Below, piece after piece: positions 48,893 to 59,595 of a stretch of 64,000 bases of DNA. The notes under the pieces are model-generated. The model had not been told where the DNA came from, did no database searches, and worked only from the letters and a program-made list of their open reading frames with translations. The DNA is taken from contig JBBBDQ010000224.1 in NCBI GenBank assembly GCA_037127315.1, forward strand, positions 7,462,501-7,526,500, read 5' to 3'. Every line of letters starts with the position of its first letter. The stretch's first letter is position 1. The position numbers and the translations under genes are program-made. The DNA comes from Ascarosepion bandense. Its lineage: Eukaryota > Mollusca > Cephalopoda > Sepiida > Sepiidae.

Positions 48893-49155
48893 TAAAACTC
48901 ACTATAGAAGAGAAAATAAATCTCACAGAGTGAGTTCTTTTTTCCAATTAAGTATAATCATTGATTAAGAACAGAACCGTTAGTCCAACTGAAATTGAAA
49001 CAGCATTTGATTATTTTATTATTATTTACTGTATTATTTTATTTTTATTTACTGTGTTTCTTTAGGTATCATGGTTCTTTAAATTTTCAGGTTTCTCCCA
49101 CCCTAAGTGATTTTTGCACCTTATCATCCCTCTTTCTCTGTTCTAACCATCTGCA
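48893..49155 (+). repeat. Direct repeat DR, copy 2
   Basis: Matches 47781-48040 over about 260 bases, with a local duplication of the TTATTTTATTATTTACTGT segment. Directly followed by the LINE-A-like 3' UTR remnant. Confidence 0.85.
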
Positions 49156-49290
49156 CATTGATATAGTACTATTGATCTAAATTTTTTCTTTACTGTTTTA
49201 TTTTTATCTCATATTTTCACACTCGGTAACCCTTTGCATCTTAGTAGCTATGTTCCCTTGTTTGGAGTGAAATGATTTTTAAAATATTAT
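49156..49290 (+). pseudogene. LINE-A 3' UTR remnant
   Basis: CTCGGTAACCCTTTGCATCT and TTTGGAGTGAAATGATTTTTAAAA correspond to the LINE-A 3' end (GTAACCCCCTGCACATC and CTCGGGGTGAAATGATTAAAA at 57046-57100). No coding part is preserved; the 5' limit is uncertain and may reach into DR copy 2. Confidence 0.7.
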
Positions 49291-51830
49291 TATAATACAC
49301 GTGTATATTCAAAGAAGGGCATTAGATATGAACCGACTTGGATAGACAAACGGGAGGATATAAACAGCGGCGATTGTAGAACTCTGAAAGGAGGTGTTCA
49401 CTTAGGGGTCGAGATTTTTCTGAGGAGGAGAGCAATCTCAAGCAGCATATTCATTTTTATACTCCACCACTATCGTATACACAGGTTAGGAATGAGTTTG
49501 AGTATAAGTATGTTACTTCACTAAATTAAACGGAATAACTTTTCATTCATAGTAGTGGAGTTCTAATCTATTCTTGCCCTCTTTTCCACTCTCAAGCTGT
49601 TAGAACTCAAGAGAAATTAATTTCAAGACAAAACCAAAGGGTTTATACCAACGTTTATAAATAAAAATACTGAAGATCAAATCTTATCAAAATCAAATGA
49701 TGATCAATTTTATAAATTTGCGAAGCTTATAAAAGAAGGTGCCAGCCAAAATTCGTGGGGGGGGGTCTTGGCTCCTTCTGGCCACCTCTGTAGAATTGCC
49801 AATGGATATAAATCATACAGGTATAAAATCGGAACGATTAGTGACCAGAAATCTGCGTATGGCTGACATATGAAAGAATCAAATAGGCTAAGGCATTACT
49901 CTTGCAGGTGGTTTTGTTTCATAAGAAAGGCAAAAGAGAAAGTATTGAATAAGCCTATAAGTTTTTTTAATTAAAGTTAGTAATTTCCTGAAAGCGCCGT
50001 AGAATCTAAATAATCGAGATGGAAAGCAGTTGAAATTAAAATGAAAAAAGATAAGTAAAATTGTTAATAGTTAACATCTAATATGTATTGAAATAAAATA
50101 TTACTAAAAATATCACATGATATCACCTTATAAAATAATTAAAAACGTTGGGATAACTTTGCTCACTCTTCCCCAGTTAGTATGCACCGCGTTTGGAGAG
50201 TCATGTGACTCTTAATGTACAGTCAGCAGAGCTAGATTTGTACAGAGATAAAGCAGACGCCGCTAACAGAATATGCATTTTTGACGCACGGGGAGAGGCC
50301 GCTTATAAATAAAAATGCTTTTTTTTGGAAGCTAAAGGATGAAATTTACTATATTCATTAATCAAAATAATCTGTAGTGTATTTTTCAAATAGAAATTAT
50401 ATTGATGAGAATCAATTCACTTTTCTTTTTTTTCGGGTGGGGACTAAGAATAACTGATTAGTACACGTTTTAGTCGTCTTTTATCGCAATGTAATTTTCA
50501 TTATTAAAAACTCTTTCAAAAATAAAACATAATTTTCTGTAACACTTTTGAAGCACATTAACTGACTGAAAGTACAATTAATCTGATTTGAAACAAATAT
50601 CTATTTTAAGATGAAAATAATAGAAAAAAGGGTTTTTAAAACAAATAGAAGCAGTGATTTACGGATCTTTCTACGCTCGTTAGTCAATTAACAAGCCCTG
50701 ATAAGGTGTTGACAGTTTTATGTTGTGGAGTTTATATTTTCTAAAACATAATTTAAGAAAATGACGGATGAACGCTTTTATACCATTTTTAAAATCATAA
50801 AAATTGTTGAAAATATTCTCCATAATCTAATTTTAGAAATGGTCACTTTAAATTTACTATCGTTATCGATCTCCTTTTCTGTAAACGTCGTGTATAGTCA
50901 TCCATATTTTCTAAATGGGCACGTTTTATATACATAAAAATATATTTTACAAATCTCTGCGCGTAAATATTTGTATTAAACTTTTCAATTTTCTTTTCGT
51001 AAATATAGTCTTTACTCAAAAGTTTTGAAGAATTTTTACAAGATTTTTGAAACTTTATTAAAACTTAAAAATGAACACCATTTTTGTAAAAATTCAGTGT
51101 TCATCAAAAACATTTTCTTCAAATTATAAAAATATTCTTCAAATTATAATTCATTTAATATCTATTATTTATGAAAGCAATTAAAATCTTATATAGTTCA
51201 ATAATGTCATTGTTTCATTACATCTTTACTTTACAATTCGGAGCAGCTTTTTTATAAAAAAAAAGTAAGTGTTTGAAAAAAATGGATCATTTACATTTTC
51301 AAAAAAGTCCTGCGTTTAACTAATAAAACAAAGTTTGCGGACAAAATTTGATTTCTAAAAATTTCATCCATTTCAGTTGCTGGTGGAGTAGATTATTAGA
51401 TATAAAAAATATTTTTGCCAAGATTTTCTAAAAAAGATAATTTCAAAATAAATTCATTCATTTATGAATAATCTTGAAAGTATCAATAAATTCCGCCAAT
51501 GATTTGATTTTGATTTTTAAAAATTAATGTTATTTTATCAAAAAAGGCACTAAATTATCCACCGTCATTTTGAGTAAACCGCTGACGATAAAAATCGAAT
51601 ACGTGAGAAAGAATTTAAAAATATGAAAAATAATTAAAACACTTTGATCTTTTCTCTTCACAACAAAATTTTGACGATAAAACCTAGTTTTTATTAAGTT
51701 TTGGGCCTTTCATCATGGCATCATGCTATACTGTATTTTAGCAAAAAGGTGTACGCACCTACATATTTGATAAGCCAACAATACTAACCTGAGACAATGG
51801 ATAAAAATTAAACAAAATGCATACATATAC
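49291..51830. other. Unassigned AT-rich sequence
   Basis: A perfect short palindrome AGAGTCATGTGACTCT lies near 50198-50213, and 50160-50310 is less AT-rich. 51124-51152 has a 19-bp direct duplication (TATTCTTCAAATTATAA-like). No gene supported. Confidence 0.45.
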
Positions 51831-53699
51831 ATATATATATATAAGTAATTTACTTTGCCTTGTCCTTTTCCTTAATTCCCTTAAAATTAAAGCCAACGAG
51901 AACCCTTGATAAGAGTTGGCCGAAAGGTTCCTCGGGTTTAAATAATATGACGTCTGTTCTTTTTAAAGCCATTAGTAATTTCTGTGGGTACAAATCGTTA
52001 TATATATATATATATATATTCATTATTTTACAAATTAATGTTTTTACTCTGAAAGCAAAAACTTCATGGTAAATTGTAAAAAGGTATTTTTGAGTATGAA
52101 AACACTCAATTTGTTAAACTGTTAAAACTAACAGATATTAGCAGTTTGCCAAAAACCCGTTGAAAAACAAAAAAGTTCCTAATTGTTTAAAATTATTTTG
52201 TGATCAGACTTTAGCTGCACTTAAAACTCACTCTTTATTGACAGTTTATTTCATTAAAAAATTGTTGCAATTATGGAAAATTAGTCTCAAATAAGTATAT
52301 TGTGATATGAATAAAAATTATCCAGTTTAGATGAGGAAAATTTAACATCTCTTTCTAATTATGAAAAAATGGCAAAAATAATGAAAGCAAAGCAAGGAAA
52401 AAGTGTGAAATTATGGTAATTTCAAAGAATATCATTTTGATTCTGGCTATAAATGTTCAAAATGTGGATATTTAGCGGATAAAATCGCATGCCAGACACT
52501 TGATAACTTCACGTCAGAATTCTGCAAGTGGTAAGCGCGAGAAAAGAAAGTGTCATCAAAGAACTTGCGACTGCATTTATTCAATTCAACTGTAAATTCA
52601 GAAGACTTTCCACCAAGCTAATAGTCCGCATAACTTTATAAATTCTAGATACCATAGCAGAAAGTTCATCCTAACAATTACCATGAAAATACTCATAGAA
52701 AGGTTACAGGGAATCTACATTACGGTTGTAGGAAAGTGACTGAGTGTAAGATGCCAGTTCAGAATCAATAATAATGCTGATTCTTTGAAGTTTATAAATA
52801 AAATCTCTGAATATTCAGTAGGAGCACTGGATCAACTTTGTCTCCTAATCTCCTGTGCGAGTGACTCACACTACTGCAAAGCACATTTCTCCGACTTTTC
52901 CGAATTTCCATTGGGGTATTCTTCCTTAAGGGTCAGTTGATCAACCCCGTCTCCTTCTCTCCTCTTACCACTGTCCGAGGGATGTGATCCAGACCAAGTG
53001 GTCAAATTTTAATTATTGCTCTAAAATTTCTTTCTTATTGAACCATTGGTGTGTGGTCATTTTTCACATTTGTGTTTTATCATTTCAATTTCTGAACCTG
53101 AGACGTTTTTAGTTATCTAGCCTTTCTCACCTCGAACACAACTCGAAATTATCTTGCTTCGATCTAAAAGAAAACCATATGTTTCTCTTTTTAATTAACT
53201 GTGTCGTAAAATTCCCTAAAAGCAAAATAACTTTATTTCTGAGAATTCCGTCCCTTTTTTTTCTGACCAGGGATTGTCTTTTCCGTAAGGGTCATAAAAT
53301 TCTTCCAACAATCGTTATGCAAGGGAAAAGTCTGTTTCAAATCAAATCTTTAGACAGCTGTCACTTTATCAATGGTCGTTAAATTTTCACAATAACCGAA
53401 AGACTCACTTTTAGAGATTATGGCCTCTCCAAATCCAGCAACAAGAAATCATACAGAATCCTTATAGCATCCGACCGAATTTCGTAGCCAGAATTAAAGT
53501 GTCATAAAAATTTTATCGCGAGTAGTTATTCGTTTTCGGTGGCGGAAATTTTATTTATCTATTTTCTTGGGTAGTCTTCTTAGAATATCTTTTACCGAGG
53601 AAGAAAGAAAAAATATTCAATTAATATCCCTTCTCCTTCTTTTCCCTCTTTCTCGGCACCAGAATTAGTGTTACATCTCTCCTGAAATTTAGTACCAGC
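51831..53699. other. Unassigned sequence
   Basis: (TA)n tracts at 51834-51843 and 52000-52019. A Cys-x2-Cys reading at about 52447-52475 (YKCSKCGY) lacks the matching His pair. 52840-52990 is GC-richer. From about 53400 the minus strand may hold further decayed LINE coding sequence continuous with the next feature. Confidence 0.4.
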
Positions 53700-54215
53700 A
53701 ATGGTTATTGATGACAGAAATGCAATTTCTCAGATGATTAAAAAAAGAAAAGTTTTCTTTCGGAGGTGTTAAAATTATCAAACCCAAGTTAACTGCAGAT
53801 TGTAGGTCCTTTTTTAGATCAGTTGCCAATATTTTACTTTATGAATCTGATCAGACTTGCTACGAAGACACGTGTAAATAGCTGTCATGATCATAGATAC
53901 GAAGTTGAGAACTAATATTATCAAGAAGGTCATTGGTGAAAATTAAGAACAATATATGTATATGGATAATGACGAGAAATACTGAATCAATTCAAAAATT
54001 CATCCAGAATTACTATAATCTTTCAGCTTGTAAAGAATACCAGTATGCCAAACCCCTGTCGAACGCTTTTGAGATATCTAAAGTAATTGCCCAAGCTTTA
54101 CCATTCTCATTCAAAGGTTGATAATCGTTCAGCAATAATCGTTAATGTATCAACAGATGATCAAAAGAATAACCTTGCTTATGATATATTAAAACCCACC
54201 GTCCCGAATATAGCA
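53700..54215 (-). pseudogene. Decayed LINE reverse transcriptase fragment (LINE-C)
   Basis: The minus strand reads KQGYSFDHLL near 54170-54140 (equivalent to the GFR-S-T-DLL region). It then has AITLDISKAFDR (about 54087-54050, RT motif A with its Asp), a broken stretch, INDL-like FTNDLLDNISSQLRIYDHDSY (about 53950-53895) in which the catalytic YADD has become YDHD, and ATDLKKDLQSAVN (about 53835-53795). The motif B (PQGS) region is missing or shifted out of frame. Stops and frameshifts show it is dead. The words are LINE-A-like (DISKAFDRVW, INDLPDEIRSQVGIYADD), but the nucleotide sequence is much more diverged, so it is either an old LINE-A copy or a related family. Confidence 0.8.
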
Positions 54216-54287
54216 CCGTAGGCGTTTAGAGATTAAATTAAAAATATTGATACTTAGTTAAAAGCATTGAAGTTATATCATTTGGCA

Positions 54288-54313
54288 AGCACATTATTAT
54301 TATTATTATTTAT
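54288..54313. repeat. (ATT)n tract at a SINE 3' end
   Basis: ATTATTATTATTATTATTTATTT lies a short distance beyond the 3' end of the adjacent minus-strand SINE. Confidence 0.85.
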
Positions 54314-54354
54314 TTATATTTCTGAGATGCTGTATTGTATTTATTTACACGTTT

Positions 54355-54652
54355 TACATTGTTTGAACTGTTGCCCTCAACTTTGTTGCCATATTCACGA
54401 CGTTTCAGCTGTTGTACGTTCCGAGCTTCTTCATGTGTTTGGAATATCGAGCTGAACCCTATAATTCGTTAACCGGTGTATATTGTTTCACGAGTCATGC
54501 CTCTTTCAGATATTTCAATATCAGTTATTTCCCTTTAATTTAACTGTAAGTTTTTTGTTCACTTCTACTGTAGCCAGGTATTGAACTCAACTCTTTGGAT
54601 CAAGTCATCTGGAGCCAACCAACGCTTTTATCCACTGGGCCCTGTACAATGT
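54355..54652 (-). repeat. tRNA-derived SINE family 2, reference copy
   Basis: On the minus strand GGGCCCAGTGGATAAAAGCG (A box, 54624-54643) is followed by GAGTTGAGTTCAATACCTGG (B box, 54573-54592). A roughly 200-base body with GTACAACAGCTGAAACGTCG (about 54395-54415) and a terminal GGCAACAGTTCAAACAATG segment follow. The tRNA head, unrelated body and short simple tail fit a standard SINE. Three further copies in the window are on the same strand. Confidence 0.85.
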
Positions 54653-54722
54653 AAATAGTGTAAATTATTATTATAGCCATTGATAAAAGAACGAATGACA
54701 AATTTTTCTTCAATTTTATTGA

Positions 54723-57094
54723 ATTCATTCCCTCAGTATTTCTTTCCAATCTCACTCCCCCCAGGATCCCCCTACTCATAGAACCTCCTACCTCTACCAA
54801 AAAGCTGACTGGGAAGCCTTTCGCGATTTCCTCTGCGACGTCCCTTGGGGAAAAGTGTTTGACCTATCAGTTGATGACTGTGCCTCTGAGGTCTCGTCAT
54901 GGGTGAAAGCTGGCATTGATGCCTTCATACCCACCAGGAAGTATTGCTTAAAACCTCATTCCCCTCCGTGGTTCTCTCCAGCCTGCTCAGCCGCCATTGC
55001 CCACAGGAACCATTACTTCCATCTATTCCAGAGACAGCCAACTGATCACAATAGGCGCCTGTTCACATCCGCTCGCAGTGAGTGCAAGAGAACTCTAAAT
55101 GACGCCAAACAGTTGTTTGCGGAGAGAATGCGACAGCACTTAGCTGACCGCAAGTTCGGCTCCAAGGACTATTGGAGGATTTGTAAACGAGTGCTCAACA
55201 ATAGGAAATCCTCAATACCTCCTTTAATCCATGGATTTGACGTTCTCACGTCATCTGCTGAGAAAGCTGAGTGCTTTGCCCGCAGATTCTCATCCAACTC
55301 CACACTCGACTCGTCCGGAGTGCACCCACACGACTTCCCTATTAGAACTGAGGCCAAACTGCATGACGTGTATATTACCCCGACAATAGTATCCAGAGTA
55401 ATTTCAAAACTCGACCCCCATAAGGCGTGTGGAGACGATGGAATCCCGGTGATAGTCCTTAAGAGGTGTGCCCCAGAACTTTCCCCTGTCCTCTCTAAAC
55501 TGTTTAACTACTGCCTTTCTGCTTCCTGCTTTCCTGCATGCTGGAAATTCTCCTCAGTCGTTCCTGTCTTTAAGAATTGTGGTGAACCCTCGGACCCATC
55601 CAACTATCGCCCTATCAGTCTCCTACCAATATTCGGGAAAGTGTTCGAGGCTATAATAAATGCTGAAATAGTTCATCATCTCACCGCCCACAAGCTGTTC
55701 TCCGACAGGCAATATGGATTCCGATTTGACAGGTCCACAGCCGACCTGCTAACTACTGTAACGGAGTACATGCTACAGGCCCTTGATGAGTCTGACGAGG
55801 CTCGCGCGGTTGCTCTGGATATCTCCAAGGCTTTCGACAGGGTTTGGCACCCTGGCCTCCTATGCAAACTACGCGGTTATGGTATTACCGGTCGCCTGCT
55901 TGACCTAATCCAATCTTTCTTAAATAACCGCAAAATGAAGGTCGTTCTGAATGGGCGTGCCTCTTCGTCCTACAGCACGAATGCTGGTGTCCCACAAGGC
56001 TCTATCCTGGGCCCAACGCTCTTCCTTATTTTCATCAACGACCTCCCAGATGAGATCAGGTCCCAAGTAGGCATCTACGCAGATGACACTACAATATACT
56101 CCCGCTCCAGTAAGAAACCTGTCGTGGCGGACAGACATAATCTCGCTGCTGACCTTGAGCGGGATCTACACTCTGTGGTGAACTGGGGCAAGAAGTGGCT
56201 TGTCAACTTTAATTCCTCTAAGACCAAGCTGTTGTCTGTCAACCATTACAGGCAACCTCTTCTGCCTCCCATAAGCATGGACCAGATGATTCTCCCGGAG
56301 AGTAATACACTACGCCTCCTCGGACTTACCCTGTCCTCAGACCTCAAATGGAAGCACTATATTGAATCCATAGCAAAATCTACTGCTAAGAAGATTGGGT
56401 CACTATGTCGATCCAGGATGTTTTTTCCACCTGAATCCATCCTGCATATATACAAGTCAACCATCCGTCCGTGCATGGAGTACTGCTGCCATTTATGGTC
56501 AGGTGCCCCTGCCGTTCTCCTCAGTGTTCTTGACAAGCTCCAAAGGAGAGTCTGTAATGTGATAGGTACTGATCTGGCGACTCGTCTGCAGCCACTTTCC
56601 CATCGTCGAAATGTGGCCTCCCTCTGTCTCTTCTATAAATACTTTCATGGCTTCTGCTCGGATGAGCTTAAGTCACTGATGCCTCCTCAACAGGTGTTTA
56701 CCCGTTCAACCAGACTGGCAACTGGGTCCCACCCATTCACAGTCAGGTTAGCCAAACGCAGACGACAATTCTACTCCTGCAGCTTCCTCTCTCGCACTTC
56801 CCGCCTGTGGAACTCACTCCCGTATTCTTGCTTTCCTGACGGCTACGACCTCCAGAAATTTAAAAGCAAAGTTAATACTCACCTACTAACCACTGGCCTC
56901 TAGCTCTCTCTCCCCTCCCCTGTATAACCTTCCCTTTCTCTCCGCCCATGTACCTGTCATTGCACCTGCTTTCTCAGTTTTCTATTGTTCCTTTCTAACT
57001 AGCTTGTACTCCTCACTCTTTTCTAATTAATCTTTCTACATTTATGTAACCCCCTGCACATCAGTGGCGTTTCTGCCTTGCTCGGGGTGAAATG

Positions 57095-57125
<31 letters not shown>
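54723..57125 (+). mobile_element. LINE-A insertion, 5'-truncated, with poly(A) tail
   Basis: The frame of the RT ORF is open from just after the stop at 54720-54722, and element-like protein (RTSYLYQKADWEAFRDFLCD) starts by about 54780. The element therefore begins somewhere in 54723-54780. A GC-richer body contrasts with the AT-rich flanks. After the ORF stop at 56901-56903 come a pyrimidine-rich 3' UTR, the family end CTCGGGGTGAAATGATT and 28 A residues (57098-57125). The endonuclease and any ORF1 are absent, the usual result of incomplete target-primed reverse transcription. A possible degenerate target duplication AATTTTATTG (54711) and AATTTTAGTG (57129) is unproven. Confidence 0.9.
54855..56903 (+). 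CDS. LINE-A reverse transcriptase (ORF2 C-terminal part)
   Basis: An RNA-dependent DNA polymerase of a non-LTR retrotransposon, which would copy element RNA at a nicked chromosomal site. Residues are counted from 54855, which is a GTG (Val), not a true start; the frame continues upstream to about 54723 and no ATG start is claimed. In order: linker region (1-190), KACGDDGIP (about 190-198), NYRPISLLP, the QYGFR region, motif A LDISKAFD with catalytic Asp at 322, motif B PQGSILGP from 380, motif C YADD at 408-411, motif D WGKKWLVNF, then KSTIRPCMEYCCHLW and a conserved C-terminal region with FYKYFHGFCSD and SRTSRLWNSLP. All catalytic aspartates are present and there is no internal stop or frameshift over 682 codons, so the insertion is young or under little decay. 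It lacks the apurinic-type endonuclease domain, so it is not autonomous. Motifs fit the Jockey/CR1-like group; the exact clade needs a tree. Confidence 0.93.
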   Translation: MFDLSVDDCASEVSSWVKAGIDAFIPTRKYCLKPHSPPWFSPACSAAIAHRNHYFHLFQRQPTDHNRRLFTSARSECKRTLNDAKQLFAERMRQHLADRKFGSKDYWRICKRVLNNRKSSIPPLIHGFDVLTSSAEKAECFARRFSSNSTLDSSGVHPHDFPIRTEAKLHDVYITPTIVSRVISKLDPHKACGDDGIPVIVLKRCAPELSPVLSKLFNYCLSASCFPACWKFSSVVPVFKNCGEPSDPSNYRPISLLPIFGKVFEAIINAEIVHHLTAHKLFSDRQYGFRFDRSTADLLTTVTEYMLQALDESDEARAVALDISKAFDRVWHPGLLCKLRGYGITGRLLDLIQSFLNNRKMKVVLNGRASSSYSTNAGVPQGSILGPTLFLIFINDLPDEIRSQVGIYADDTTIYSRSSKKPVVADRHNLAADLERDLHSVVNWGKKWLVNFNSSKTKLLSVNHYRQPLLPPISMDQMILPESNTLRLLGLTLSSDLKWKHYIESIAKSTAKKIGSLCRSRMFFPPESILHIYKSTIRPCMEYCCHLWSGAPAVLLSVLDKLQRRVCNVIGTDLATRLQPLSHRRNVASLCLFYKYFHGFCSDELKSLMPPQQVFTRSTRLATGSHPFTVRLAKRRRQFYSCSFLSRTSRLWNSLPYSCFPDGYDLQKFKSKVNTHLLTTGL

Positions 57126-57127
<2 letters not shown>

Positions 57128-58435
57128 AAATTTTAGTGTGCTTTGACATAGAAAAAGCGGTGGAAAAATAATGTAATTTATAGATTATTCTCAAAGTCTT
57201 TTAACTGAGCCTAATAACTGATGAATATTTTATGGCATGATAATAAAATAAAAAGTTTACGAGCAAATCTTACAATTAAAATGTGAAAAACTTTTGAATT
57301 CTGAATACTTAAATACGCATACGCGTATGTGAGCATACCCTCTAGTATATTTAACGATATTTATATTGTTGTGGTTCCCGGGAATGGAAAAGGCACAAAA
57401 TAAAAAACAACAAACATGATTTGAGATAGAAAAATAAGTATATTAACGTAAAGAATACAAATTTGAACGAGGGTTAGTGGTCCAGGAATACAGTTAGTAA
57501 GACGGATATATACAATGTTTCTGAAGTGAAGACGTAGTAGAATTAGTATGTCCACATCGGAAGCTGACTGGTGCTATGTAATAATATTCTGGCTGAGTGG
57601 AGCTCAGAGCTACTACGAACTACTGACGTTGTATATTTCGGTATCGTTCGGTATCTGTCGGTATCTCATGGATACCGACATGAATGATAGAATAGGGATT
57701 GTGAGACATAGTAAGGGACCAAACATTGCTTAACGTTACGAAGGATAGGATGTTGTGAAGAGCCTTAGTTATCTATATTTTGAACAAAGACGGCACATAA
57801 AAGACGACGATATAATTAATTTGTTTGTGTGGAAGTCTCGCAACCGATGCTGAGATTCGCTTCTTTCTTAGAATTTGCAGGAATGTAAATTTGTTGTGCA
57901 GACAGAACTATCCCAAAAATTATTTTGTTACATTTCTGCGTCTTTTCTTGTCAATGCTTAATTGTATGGAAAAGGCATGTGTTTTGTGATTCAGTATTCA
58001 TTGACGAGTGAAGAAAGAAAAAAATCTTATCTGTGTTAAATCCTACTCTCGTGAATTGGAGATAATCAGCATTGACAAATTGGTCAATAGTGAAAATGAA
58101 AAAAGTTCTCTTACCTTATGCACAACGCTCGTCTCTCGAAAGCGAAAATGAATGTTCTCAGACGAGAATTTCAATGATATGTTTTAAGTTATCGCTTTGT
58201 TTGTAATTGTTGCACATTGTAATGGCGCTTATTGAAATATTTATAGGTATCTATCAGTCGCAATGATCAGACAAACTAATCAAAGGCAATATGAAATCTT
58301 ATTTAATTTAATTGTTTGAACAATATTTTAATCGATACTCCTACCTGAGTAGATATTTTGTTTTTAATTTAACAGTATACTTATTTCTACCAGCTTAATT
58401 ATTTATGATAATTTTTGTTACTAAAACATGTGTCA
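57126..58435. other. Unassigned AT-rich sequence
   Basis: GGTATC words repeat at about 57640-57680 (CGGTATC three to four times plus an inverted GATACCGAC). Palindrome CATACGCGTATG at 57317-57328. No gene seen. Confidence 0.45.
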
Positions 58436-58522
58436 TTAGGAAGGATTCGAACTTGTGACTCCTAACAACATGGGGGAAACCACCAAATAATCTGCTGCGT
58501 CTTAGGCCGCTCGACAACAAAT
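58436..58522 (-). pseudogene. tRNA-Leu/Ser-like pseudogene or SINE head
   Basis: On the minus strand GTCGAGCGGCCTAAGACGC (about 58497-58515) matches the D-arm pattern of long-variable-arm tRNAs. A T-arm-like ACAAGTTCGAATCC (58442-58455) follows after a long intervening region. The T stem and acceptor stem do not pair well (the 5' side TTGTTGTC does not match CTTCC), so it is not a functional tRNA. No 3' SINE body was identified. Confidence 0.65.
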
Positions 58523-58843
58523 GATTTCACAGTCTAATCAAAATTAAATCAAGCATTATATAAACAACTTTACATTTTTCGTAAATAGTCATCTTTGCTC
58601 TGAAAGGTATCTTAATGTAAACAAATGTAAACAGACAATGTTACAAGAAGTTTCGGAGATTAACGAAATAGAATTAACAATATATTTAATTTATTTCTTT
58701 GAACATCATTTTTTATCAATATTCATATTTGAGTAAATGTTCTATCTTGTATATTTATATATATAATTCTAACGGGCTTATTATTTATGAGAAAAAAGAA
58801 AACAAAATTTGAGAATTTTCTACTGTATGTGTGTGTGCGCGTA

Positions 58844-58849
<6 letters not shown>
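58523..58849. other. Unassigned AT-rich sequence
   Basis: Nothing recognised apart from TA-rich patches near 58750. Confidence 0.5.

Positions 58850-58910
<61 letters not shown>
58850..58910. repeat. (GT)n microsatellite
   Basis: About 30 GT units, preceded by interrupted GTGTGTGCGCG (58828-58840). Confidence 0.97.
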
Positions 58911-58911
<1 letters not shown>

Positions 58912-59595
58912 CTCTGAAGTCTAGTACAATATATAAAATTAACCGGTTTTAACAACCAACCAGGTGGTCTTCTCGAATTTTTATTACATTTTCAACTCCC
59001 AGCTGTGCACATCGTAATCATTTCTCCCATTGGTGAAGAAACGTATTGCGTTTGCAGATTTTGGAGCAGTGGACCTGTTAAAAAATGAATTTTTCCGAAA
59101 AGATGAATACTAAAAGTGAAAAGTAAATTACCGAGAAGTATAAAATTGGGAGAGAGGAGCGTTTGAAAAATTAAATTTTATCCAAATTTCTCGATGAATG
59201 TTTTAAATAATTGAAATGCGTACAAATGTTAAAAAGCCGGATTAGTTCATATAAGTATAAACTGGATTTCATGTAAGTTTCCATTGGGAAATCAATTGAA
59301 AATATTGGCATAACTTTGATGTTTACAAAAAACGCTTTTATTATGAATACCTTTAAATTAACAGCCATAATATTAAATAACAGAATTATATTATCTGTAA
59401 TTACAGTTATATTTATTTTTCTTCTTACCCCATGCAAGTCAGTAAACCCACTAAGACAAGGGGTTACTGTGGGATGAAGAATTAGGAATAGAAACGTTAA
59501 TACTGAGAGGGAAGAGAAAAAGAGTCATCAGGTAGACAGTAGATAACGATTAGCATTGCATTTAAATTTTTGCAGGTAGAAGTTGGCTGGAAAAG
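58911..59595. other. Unassigned AT-rich sequence
   Basis: The 88-codon minus ORF (59171-59437) lacks motifs. Confidence 0.45.

Noticed and set aside
14836..51910. Shared word ACGAGAACCCTTGA at about 14838 and 51895
   Set aside because: Only 14 bases match and the flanks do not align, so it may be coincidence.
52440..52530. Possible zinc finger (Cys-x2-Cys near YKCSKCGY)
   Set aside because: No correctly spaced His or Cys pair follows in frame.
55169..56138. Small ORFs on the minus strand within LINE-A
   Set aside because: Antisense shadows of the intact reverse transcriptase ORF.
54711..57140. Target-site duplication of LINE-A
   Set aside because: AATTTTATTG and AATTTTAGTG match at 9 of 10 bases but in AT-rich DNA, and the exact 5' junction is not fixed.
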